In this document: in pieces, positions 1-5,453 of the stretch
How positions within the stretch are numbered: the first letter of the stretch is position 1
Layout of the letters: each line of letters begins with the position of its first letter
From: an uncultured Odoribacter sp.
GTDB taxonomy: Bacteria; Bacteroidota; Bacteroidia; Bacteroidales; Marinifilaceae
Length of the DNA stretch: 15,818 bases
Assembly: GCA_905193145.1 (NCBI GenBank)
Contig: CAJJNP010000066.1
Span: 1-15,818, forward strand
Direction: 5' to 3'
Made by a program: the position numbers and the translations under genes
The notes under the pieces: generated by a model
Seen by the model: only the letters and a program-made list of their open reading frames with translations
The model's database searches: none
Told to the model about the DNA's origin: nothing

Positions 1-404
1 CTAATAATAAAAAGAATTTTATGTTTTGCATGATGTTTATACCATATATTTATACACGGCAAACATATAAAAAATACCGATAAAACAACGAAACCATCTA
101 AATAATATTGCACACGTTTGCGGATACACATTTAGTGGATTATTATAAGGGTTATCGTACCTGATTTATAAATATGGGAAGAAAATGAGACCGTTTTATA
201 TAAGGTAGCATCTCAAAAAGCAGCCATACCAACTTTTTTTACACTTATCAAGTACAATTGTCATGTATATAACAACTTAAGGAAGTGGCATACCACCATA
301 AATTTGCTATATACCTGCACGGAATTATGAAGAAAGACTGTAATTTAGGGAGAGAAATCAAAACTTTGATAGAAGATTAAAATTGACAATTAAAAAAATG
401 AAAC
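1..404. other. AT-rich intergenic region with the leader of the first lipoprotein gene
   Basis: No open frame of convincing length, tRNA or rRNA was recognised here. The stretch is strongly A+T-rich. Only its right third (about 285-404) holds structure I can interpret: a palindrome, a promoter-like element and a long untranslated leader before the ATG at 405. That part is similar to the region before the second DUF4249 gene at 3599-3686. Nothing is assigned to 1-280; it may be the 3' flank of a gene outside the window. Confidence 0.6.
285..306 (+). promoter_or_regulatory. Palindrome GTGGCATACCAC abutting a Bacteroidetes -7 element
   Basis: GTGG-CATA-CCAC lies at 285-296. TAAATTTG at 299-306 matches the Bacteroidetes -7 consensus TAnnTTTG exactly. 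No clear TTTG stands 19-21 bases upstream of it. The palindrome sits in the -33/-7 spacer, where a bound regulator would touch RNA polymerase. About 44 bases past the palindrome comes GTAATTTAG (340-348). The same order and spacing occur before the DUF4249 gene at 3687. The promoter role follows from the consensus; the operator role is inference. Confidence 0.45.
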
Positions 405-1433
405 ATGAAAAAACTAATTTATTTATTACTTGTATTTTCGTTTTTTTCGTGTGAGAAAAACGAGGTTGTGGACATGACAGATGCTCCGGATATGAATAAT
501 ATCCCAAGGACACGTGCAATGAGTTCGGATGTAACGGTTGAAAATGGCTATTTGGTGTTAAAGGATTGGCACGTGTTGGATTCTATAGAAAATATGTGTA
601 CTCTTATGACTGATGAAGAACAGATTGCTTGGGAAGAGAAATTGGGATTTGAATCAGCCTATACATATTTTATGCCTTATTTTGATGCTTTTGACTCACT
701 GTCTGAAAAGGAAGAAAAAATCAAATTCCAAGAGAAATATAAAGATATTTTAGGTGTAGTCAATACCGGGGAATATTGTGATATTGAATATCCGTTTGAT
801 GCTCGTGGGCGGGCAGCCATTCTTTCTAAAGACGGTAAGATTAAAATCGGCAATACATTATGGATATACAAAAAGAATCGCAAAGTAACGATTGAGGATG
901 CAACAGAAGAAAGAGTTATAAAGTATGCGGATGCGATGATGTCAGATGAAATGGAAGATGTATTTGTAGATTATTATACAAGACCAAAGGCTAGAAAAGG
1001 ACAGCCAAGCAATCATCAAACACTTTATGATACAATTTTTAATCATACAACTAAAAATCGTGCTTATAAAATAAGTTTGGATTTGCTTCCTGAGAGGAAA
1101 GATGGTCAACTTCGGTATACTTTAGGGTTATATCAACAAAGTTTTAGAAATGGTAGTACATATAAAACTAGGTATTCTTGTCAGATATTAAAGTTTCATG
1201 TAAATGGAACAACAATAGATGTAAGTAATTACGAGAAAACAACATCTCCAAGAGGACATGGCGGAAGATATTTCTATATTGCTGTAACAGAAAATAGTAT
1301 TATTCCTAATTTCGATATAGAAATATTACATTCTTCTCAAGGAGTAGGGGTTGATAAACCCTTCTTACATGAATATAGAAAGGGTGGGTGGCAAGGACGT
1401 TTTTTCCTTAGAATGCGTTATTCAAAATCGTAG
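405..1433 (+). CDS. Uncharacterised Bacteroidales lipoprotein (paralogue A)
   Basis: This is a predicted 342-residue lipoprotein of unknown function. Residues 1-15 form a lipoprotein signal ending in FSFFSC, with the lipidation cysteine at C16 followed by E-K-N-E; acidic residues just after the cysteine are common in surface-exposed Bacteroidetes lipoproteins. After a low-complexity linker comes a V-E-N-G-Y-L-V motif, an acidic helical region (VLDSIENM..., GFESAY), and the block SKDGKIKIGNTLWIYK. The C-terminal half looks beta-rich. The next gene is a clear paralogue along its whole length, with the shared blocks in the same order and a 26-bp gap between the two, so they probably form one operon. 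I chose 405 because the signal peptide starts there; ATG 398 is out of frame. It recalls poorly described Bacteroidales lipoproteins (DUF4848 comes to mind), but I cannot confirm a family. Confidence 0.8.
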   Translation: MKKLIYLLLVFSFFSCEKNEVVDMTDAPDMNNIPRTRAMSSDVTVENGYLVLKDWHVLDSIENMCTLMTDEEQIAWEEKLGFESAYTYFMPYFDAFDSLSEKEEKIKFQEKYKDILGVVNTGEYCDIEYPFDARGRAAILSKDGKIKIGNTLWIYKKNRKVTIEDATEERVIKYADAMMSDEMEDVFVDYYTRPKARKGQPSNHQTLYDTIFNHTTKNRAYKISLDLLPERKDGQLRYTLGLYQQSFRNGSTYKTRYSCQILKFHVNGTTIDVSNYEKTTSPRGHGGRYFYIAVTENSIIPNFDIEILHSSQGVGVDKPFLHEYRKGGWQGRFFLRMRYSKS

Positions 1434-1459
1434 TAAATGAACTTATTGATATAACAAAT

Positions 1460-2464
1460 ATGAAAATACTATTATATTTTGCAGTAGTTTGTATACTGTT
1501 CTCTTGTTCAGATGACAAGAATTTTGAATATGATATGCCTTTAACCAAAGGAGGAATACCCCATGTTTCGGATGGAGATATTCGTGTTGAAAACGGTTAT
1601 TTGGTAGTAAGGGATTTCGATGTATTGGATTCGTTGGAACAGATGTGTATAGAAATGTCTGAAAATGAAAGGATAGAATGGGAACGCAAAATCGGTTTTG
1701 AGTCTGCCTATTCCCATTTTAAGTCTTATTTCGATGGTTTTGATGATTTGGAAGATGATGAGCAAATGAAAGCTTTTCAAAAACAATACCAAGGTGTACT
1801 TAAGATTGTTGACGAAGATGGATGTTTGGATGTGGATTATCCTTTCAATGTTCATGGAAAAGCAGAAATTCTTTCAAAAGACGGAAAGATAAAAATCGGC
1901 AATACATTGTGGATATACAAAAACAATCGGAAAATAACAATCAAAAATGCCTCAAAAGACAGAATAGAAGCTTTTGCAGATGCCGTAAATTCCGATGCAG
2001 AAAATGGCGTTATTGTAGATTATTATAATTTACCTGTAACAAGGTCAGGACAGGCAGGCGGGTTTATGACCTTAACAGGAGGAGACCAGCACAAAGATAA
2101 TCGGAGATACAAGTGGGCATTGGATCTTTATCCTGAAAAAGCCGACCATGAAGAACGAACCGTATTGGCATTGTATCAGCAAGGATATAAAAGGAAAAAT
2201 TCAAAAAAAAGCTGGAGGACTTATCGGACAAGATATACTGTCCGTCGGTTGATCAGCTATGAATTGGGTGGTTTTTCAGTTTCTATTACCTCTTCTGAAG
2301 ATCGGGGAGGTAGATATTTTAAGATTGCTATGGTCAGAAATGGTAAATTCCCTTCATTTCATGTTGAAATAGACCATGAATCAAGAGGTTATACAGCTCC
2401 AAAATTAAAATATGACTATAATGGAGTTTCAGGTAGTGCAATTGAATCCATAATGAAGTATTAA
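1460..2464 (+). CDS. Uncharacterised Bacteroidales lipoprotein (paralogue B)
   Basis: A 334-residue lipoprotein paralogous to the preceding gene. The signal peptide ends in CILFSC with the lipidated cysteine at C16, followed by S-D-D-K, an acidic pattern typical of exported Bacteroidetes lipoproteins. It keeps the VENGYLV motif, the VLDSLEQM helix, GFESAYSHF, and SKDGKIKIGNTLWIYK. The C-terminal region is also alignable (LDL-P-E, LALYQQG, TRY, GGRYF-IA), with small insertions relative to paralogue A. It starts 26 bp after the previous stop and has no promoter of its own that I can see. A hairpin with a T-run begins five bases after the stop codon, so the two-gene unit appears to end here. Function is unknown; the likely location is the outer membrane, possibly surface-exposed. 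Confidence 0.8.
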   Translation: MKILLYFAVVCILFSCSDDKNFEYDMPLTKGGIPHVSDGDIRVENGYLVVRDFDVLDSLEQMCIEMSENERIEWERKIGFESAYSHFKSYFDGFDDLEDDEQMKAFQKQYQGVLKIVDEDGCLDVDYPFNVHGKAEILSKDGKIKIGNTLWIYKNNRKITIKNASKDRIEAFADAVNSDAENGVIVDYYNLPVTRSGQAGGFMTLTGGDQHKDNRRYKWALDLYPEKADHEERTVLALYQQGYKRKNSKKSWRTYRTRYTVRRLISYELGGFSVSITSSEDRGGRYFKIAMVRNGKFPSFHVEIDHESRGYTAPKLKYDYNGVSGSAIESIMKY

Positions 2465-2468
2465 TCAA

Positions 2469-2507
2469 ATATAGTGTTCGATTCTTCGGACACTATATGA
2501 TTTTTTG
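2469..2507 (+). terminator. Rho-independent terminator after the lipoprotein pair
   Basis: ATATAGTGTTCG (2469-2480) pairs with CGGACACTATAT (2487-2498): a 12-bp stem with one G-U pair and a 6-base loop, followed by six T residues at 2501-2506. It closes the unit of the two unknown lipoproteins. The next start codon is only 15 bases past the T-run, so the hairpin could instead act as an intra-operon attenuator for the DUF4249 gene. Confidence 0.75.
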
Positions 2508-2521
2508 TATTAGTTAGGGAT

Positions 2522-3517
2522 ATGAAACGGATACTGAGTGCTATTATTTTTATTGTATTTGGATTGTGGGGTTGCGAGGAGGTGGTGAGTATCGACCTTG
2601 GCAAGGAGAAGCCTGTATTGGTGTTGAATTGTATTTTGGTGGAAGGTGACGATACGGTTCGGGTGGCGGTATCGGAGACTCGACCGACACGGGACACAAC
2701 CGCTTGGAAGACATTCCCGGAAGCGGAGGTACAGTTGTTTAAAAACGGGGCATTGGTAGGTCAGGCGGAGTGGAACGGGAAAGATTGTTTTGTACTGCCT
2801 TATCGGGTGGAAACGGAACAGACTTATCGGGTGGTGGCAAAAGTCCCCGGCAGGGGGACTGTCTGCGGAGAGACAACCGTCCCTGCTAAAATCAAGGACT
2901 ATAAATTGGAAATCTGGCAGGAAGTGCGCAGCGAGACAACAGCCAATGGTTTCGAGGCAAAATATCATTGGCAGGATTTACCGGATAAAGTAAACCATTA
3001 TTGGTTGACAGCATTTGAATCAGGATATTCAACTTACAAGGAGAATGAATCGGATTCAATTGTTTTGGTGAGAGATACCATGAATTGGAACCAGTTTTTT
3101 CTATTATTTTCAGACAGTACACTTCCGGATTCTTTTAATCGGGAAAAATGGATGAATGGAACTGAAGATGGCTATGAAGTTGGTTACAAAAATTATATTC
3201 GTGTAGAGGGAACTGCTTCAGAACAAAGATATTTTACCTTATCTTATAGTATGGGTCATGTCAATCAATGTTTTTCGGCAATTATCAGTTTGATAAATGC
3301 AGATTATAATTGTGATTCCTATTTGAAATCTATCATAGAAAACGAGCAAACGCGTTTGGATATTCTTGAAGAGCCTTGGCTTTTTCGTCCTAAGGATATG
3401 TATTCCAATATAGAGGGAGGCACCGGTATTGTCGGGTCGTATACACTGGTGGAGGTTCGTCTGGATTCACCGAACAAACCGGGGAAATGGGGACCGGGTG
3501 TGCCTTATCGGAGATAG
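2522..3517 (+). CDS. DUF4249 family lipoprotein, copy 1
   Basis: A 331-residue predicted outer-membrane lipoprotein. The signal peptide ends in FGLWGC (lipidated C18) and is followed by E-E, then by the hallmark DUF4249 opening, with IDLGKEKPVLVLNCIL and the V-R-V-A-V-S-E-T-R strand. DUF4249 proteins are usually encoded beside TonB-dependent receptors in Bacteroidetes; their biochemical role is not established. Residues about 1-139 are almost identical to the next gene, the middle (about 140-290) is clearly diverged, and the end (MYSNIEGGTGIVGSY... to the stop) is again nearly identical. The ATG follows a terminator hairpin by 15 bases. I see no promoter and only a poorly spaced AGGGA right before the start, so expression may need read-through. 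Confidence 0.85.
   Translation: MKRILSAIIFIVFGLWGCEEVVSIDLGKEKPVLVLNCILVEGDDTVRVAVSETRPTRDTTAWKTFPEAEVQLFKNGALVGQAEWNGKDCFVLPYRVETEQTYRVVAKVPGRGTVCGETTVPAKIKDYKLEIWQEVRSETTANGFEAKYHWQDLPDKVNHYWLTAFESGYSTYKENESDSIVLVRDTMNWNQFFLLFSDSTLPDSFNREKWMNGTEDGYEVGYKNYIRVEGTASEQRYFTLSYSMGHVNQCFSAIISLINADYNCDSYLKSIIENEQTRLDILEEPWLFRPKDMYSNIEGGTGIVGSYTLVEVRLDSPNKPGKWGPGVPYRR
2588..2937 (+). repeat. 350-bp direct repeat, copy 1 (within DUF4249 copy 1)
   Basis: By eye this block is identical base for base to 3753-4102 (constant offset 1165). The 66 bases before it, from the start codon, differ at only a few positions. The base after it begins a sharply diverged segment. Such perfect identity between flanks of lower identity indicates recent gene conversion or recombination between the two DUF4249 genes. 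Confidence 0.9.
3404..3517 (+). repeat. Conserved 3' block shared by the DUF4249 genes, copy 1
   Basis: The last 114 bases match 4563-4676 closely. The first 39 bases (3404-3442 and 4563-4601) are identical, and the rest has a few substitutions. A derivative of the beginning of this block also survives in the scar at 5407-5439. With the 5' repeat, this leaves only the middle of the genes diverged. Confidence 0.85.
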
Positions 3518-3522
3518 TGTAT

Positions 3523-3560
3523 CACACTAAAAAATAGACGTACTAAGTTTTTTTGTGTGT
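3523..3560 (+). terminator. Probable hairpin terminator after DUF4249 copy 1
   Basis: CACAC-T-AAAAAA (3523-3534) can pair with TTTTTT-T-GTGTG (3548-3559) around one T-T mismatch and a loop of about 13 bases. The stem is AT-rich, and the T-rich tract is part of the stem rather than after it. Terminator function is therefore plausible but not strong. A smaller hairpin, AGTGT-ATC-ACACT, overlaps it at 3516-3528. Confidence 0.4.
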
Positions 3561-3598
3561 TTTAATTATAAACGTCATATAATCAATTGTTTGTAAAT

Positions 3599-3661
3599 GT
3601 GGTGTACCACCCATTATTTCCACTTTACTAATATACGATAAGAAAAAAGGAGGTAATTTAG
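3599..3661 (+). promoter_or_regulatory. Palindrome GTGGTGTACCAC with leader module before DUF4249 copy 2
   Basis: GTGGT-GT-ACCAC stands at 3599-3610, followed after a short gap by a degenerate -7-like TTATTTC. After a further 43 bases comes GTAATTTAG (3653-3661). The same palindrome core (GTGGnnTACCAC), downstream element and GTAATTTAG spacing (44 there, 43 here) occur before the lipoprotein pair at 285-348. The sequences between the matched parts have drifted, so this is shared control or old duplication rather than a recent copy. No regulator is encoded in the window. Confidence 0.45.
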
Positions 3662-3686
3662 AGGGAAAAATTAAACAATCACGATT

Positions 3687-4676
3687 ATGAAACGGATATT
3701 GAGTGCTATTATTTTTATTGTATTTGGGTTGTGGGGTTGCGAGGAGGTGATAAGTATCGACCTTGGCAAGGAGAAGCCTGTATTGGTGTTGAATTGTATT
3801 TTGGTGGAAGGTGACGATACGGTTCGGGTGGCGGTATCGGAGACTCGACCGACACGGGACACAACCGCTTGGAAGACATTCCCGGAAGCGGAGGTACAGT
3901 TGTTTAAAAACGGGGCATTGGTAGGTCAGGCGGAGTGGAACGGGAAAGATTGTTTTGTACTGCCTTATCGGGTGGAAACGGAACAGACTTATCGGGTGGT
4001 GGCAAAAGTCCCCGGCAGGGGGACTGTCTGCGGAGAGACAACCGTCCCTGCTAAAATCAAGGACTATAAATTGGAAATCTGGCAGGAAGTGCGCAGCGAG
4101 ACTTTTACCAATGGTTTTGAGGCTAAATACCATTGGCGGGATTTGGCTGACAGGATACACTATTATTGGTTGACTTGTCGTAAGTCGAAGAAAACCCGTT
4201 ATGATTGGACAGAGGAGCAGGGCTCTGTATTGATTCAAGATTCGTTGGAGTGGATTCGGGAAAGAGATTTATATACAGAAAGTCCTCTTCCGGATCGTTT
4301 TAATATAGAGCAGGACATGGATGAATGGGGTGGATGCTCTACTTTTTACAATACTTATATTCGGATTGAAGGGGTCGCTTCTGAAGAAAAATTTTTTGAT
4401 TTGTCTTATAAAACTTTACCTAGTGATTATTTTGCAACAATCATATCTTTGATAAATGCAGACTATCATTGTGATGCCTATTTAAGTTGTATTGTTGATA
4501 ATTACCGGATGATAGGTGCTGCAACGATAGAACCCTGGCTTTTCCGTCCCAATGAAATGTACTCCAATATAGAGGGAGGCACCGGTATTGTCGGGTCGTA
4601 TTCGGTGGTGGAGACCCGTCTGGATGCACCGAACAAACCGGGGAAATGGGGACCGGGTATGCCTTATCGGAGATAA
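3687..4676 (+). CDS. DUF4249 family lipoprotein, copy 2
   Basis: A 329-residue predicted outer-membrane lipoprotein with a signal peptide ending FGLWGC (C18), followed by E-E and the DUF4249 opening IDLGKEKPVLVLNCIL. The first 140 residues are nearly the same as copy 1, with 350 bp identical at the DNA level. From the codons after R-S-E-T the sequence diverges: this copy has YYWLTCRKSKK and LDSLEW-like segments, while copy 1 has HYWLTAFESGY. Alignable landmarks remain in the middle (LPD-FN, YIR-EG-ASE, IISLINADY-CD-YL, EPWLFRP). The end converges again at MYSNIEGGTGIVGSY. Unlike copy 1, it has a 169-bp upstream region with a palindrome and leader module, so this copy probably carries the working promoter for the run down to the receptor. 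Confidence 0.85.
   Translation: MKRILSAIIFIVFGLWGCEEVISIDLGKEKPVLVLNCILVEGDDTVRVAVSETRPTRDTTAWKTFPEAEVQLFKNGALVGQAEWNGKDCFVLPYRVETEQTYRVVAKVPGRGTVCGETTVPAKIKDYKLEIWQEVRSETFTNGFEAKYHWRDLADRIHYYWLTCRKSKKTRYDWTEEQGSVLIQDSLEWIRERDLYTESPLPDRFNIEQDMDEWGGCSTFYNTYIRIEGVASEEKFFDLSYKTLPSDYFATIISLINADYHCDAYLSCIVDNYRMIGAATIEPWLFRPNEMYSNIEGGTGIVGSYSVVETRLDAPNKPGKWGPGMPYRR
3753..4102 (+). repeat. 350-bp direct repeat, copy 2 (within DUF4249 copy 2)
   Basis: Identical by eye to 2588-2937. In direct orientation 1165 bp apart, the pair is a substrate for homologous recombination that would delete or duplicate one gene and create chimaeras of the diverged middle segments. Confidence 0.9.
4563..4676 (+). repeat. 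Conserved 3' block shared by the DUF4249 genes, copy 2
   Basis: This is the counterpart of 3404-3517. The first 39 bases are identical, then a few substitutions follow (for example GGTTCG against GACCCG). The encoded ends, GTGIVGSY to YRR, differ at only a few residues between the copies. Confidence 0.85.
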
Positions 4677-4715
4677 TTGAATTATAATATTGAAATTTTT
4701 AAAAAGATAGAAAAG

Positions 4716-5357
4716 ATGAAAAGGGTGTTTGTTTTATTGGTTTGCTTTTTGGCTGTATCGTCTGCAGCATGGTGTCAGAAACATGAAATCGGTGTGCATG
4801 GAGGGGGTGTTGTCGGGAATCCTGTTGGCAAGAACAATGGTTCGGATGTGGCAGGAGGATTCAATGCAGGTTTTTATTACCGCTATGTGCCGATAAAATG
4901 GATTGGCGTGCAGAGCGGAATCAGCTATCAGTTCCTTAACGAAAATCAGGAATATCTGATTAATCGGGGGGCATTAAAGAATGCTTTGGTGATTCCGCTA
5001 CAGGCTGTCGTATTCCCGAAGTTTCGCTTTAATCTGATCGGTGGCGTATATATGAAGACACTGTTTGGAAAAACCGTTACATCGGACGAGGTGCACAATT
5101 CGGTTCAAAGTCCTCATGCAAAAATGTATCCGTTGTCGAAACATGCGGTGTTCGGATATGCGGCAGGCATTGCCTGGAATCGGAAGTTTTGCAGGATTGC
5201 CCTTTCTTTCAGGCAGGATATCAATTCCTGGATGGACAGACAAGAGCATAAAAGAGTTCTACAAATGGATGGGCGGTATTTTTTTTTGGAGCATACTCCC
5301 AAGAGTATGACATTCAATCTTTCAGTTGAAGTTCCCCTTTGGCGTTTTAGGAAATGA
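4716..5357 (+). CDS. Small outer-membrane beta-barrel (porin-like) protein
   Basis: A predicted 213-residue outer-membrane protein of the PorT/OMP_b-brl type. Residues 1-20 form a signal peptide (MKRVFVLLVCFLAVSSAAWC) with cleavage near C-Q. The mature part shows alternating strands rich in G, Y and F: GVHGGGVVG, GGFNAGFYYRYVP, GVQSGISYQF, FNLIGGVYMK, GYAAGIAWN, ALSFRQDI, MTFNLSVEVPLW. I chose ATG 4716 because the signal peptide starts there; the frame can be extended to a TTG at 4677, but that would put 13 hydrophilic residues before the signal. It starts 39 bp after DUF4249 copy 2, and its stop overlaps the ATG of the deleted third DUF4249 gene (ATGA), so it was translationally coupled in a receptor operon. 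It ends in R-F-R-K rather than a terminal aromatic residue. The transported substrate, if any, is unknown. Confidence 0.75.
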   Translation: MKRVFVLLVCFLAVSSAAWCQKHEIGVHGGGVVGNPVGKNNGSDVAGGFNAGFYYRYVPIKWIGVQSGISYQFLNENQEYLINRGALKNALVIPLQAVVFPKFRFNLIGGVYMKTLFGKTVTSDEVHNSVQSPHAKMYPLSKHAVFGYAAGIAWNRKFCRIALSFRQDINSWMDRQEHKRVLQMDGRYFFLEHTPKSMTFNLSVEVPLWRFRK

Positions 5358-5439
5358 GACGGATACTGACAGTTGTTATCGGTTTGTGCGGCTTCTGTCT
5401 TCATGGATGTATTCTAATGTGCGTGGAGGCACTGGTATT
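5354..5439 (+). pseudogene. Deletion scar of a third DUF4249 lipoprotein gene
   Basis: An ATG overlapping the stop codon of the barrel gene (ATGA) starts MRRILTVVIGLCGFCLHGC, which aligns with the DUF4249 signal peptides (MKRILSAIIFIVFGLWGC). Directly after the lipobox cysteine the DNA jumps, in another frame, to codons for MYSNVRGGTGI at 5407-5439. These correspond to MYSNIEGGTGI near the end of the two intact copies. About 270 codons are missing between the two parts. Short similar sequences around GGATGT/GATATGT at the join fit a deletion by illegitimate recombination. The remaining frame from 5354 stops at 5443 and would give a 29-residue lipoprotein-like peptide. The third gene was more diverged from the other two than they are from each other. 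Confidence 0.8.
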
Positions 5440-5453
5440 TTAATGTTAAGTAT

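Noticed and set aside
1..280. CRISPR array, tRNA or mobile-element end in the left intergenic region
   Set aside because: No regularly spaced repeats, cloverleaf or terminal inverted repeats were found; the region is simply AT-rich.
285..306. Invertible (phase-variable) promoter bounded by GTGG...CCAC repeats
   Set aside because: The arms are only 4-5 bases and are about 4 bases apart, too small and close for a recombinase-controlled inversion. An operator is the simpler reading.
3543..4238. Minus-strand frame of 231 codons, with a near-identical twin at 2510-2968
   Set aside because: Both are shadows of the duplicated DUF4249 coding block. Their similarity only repeats the 350-bp repeat on the other strand.
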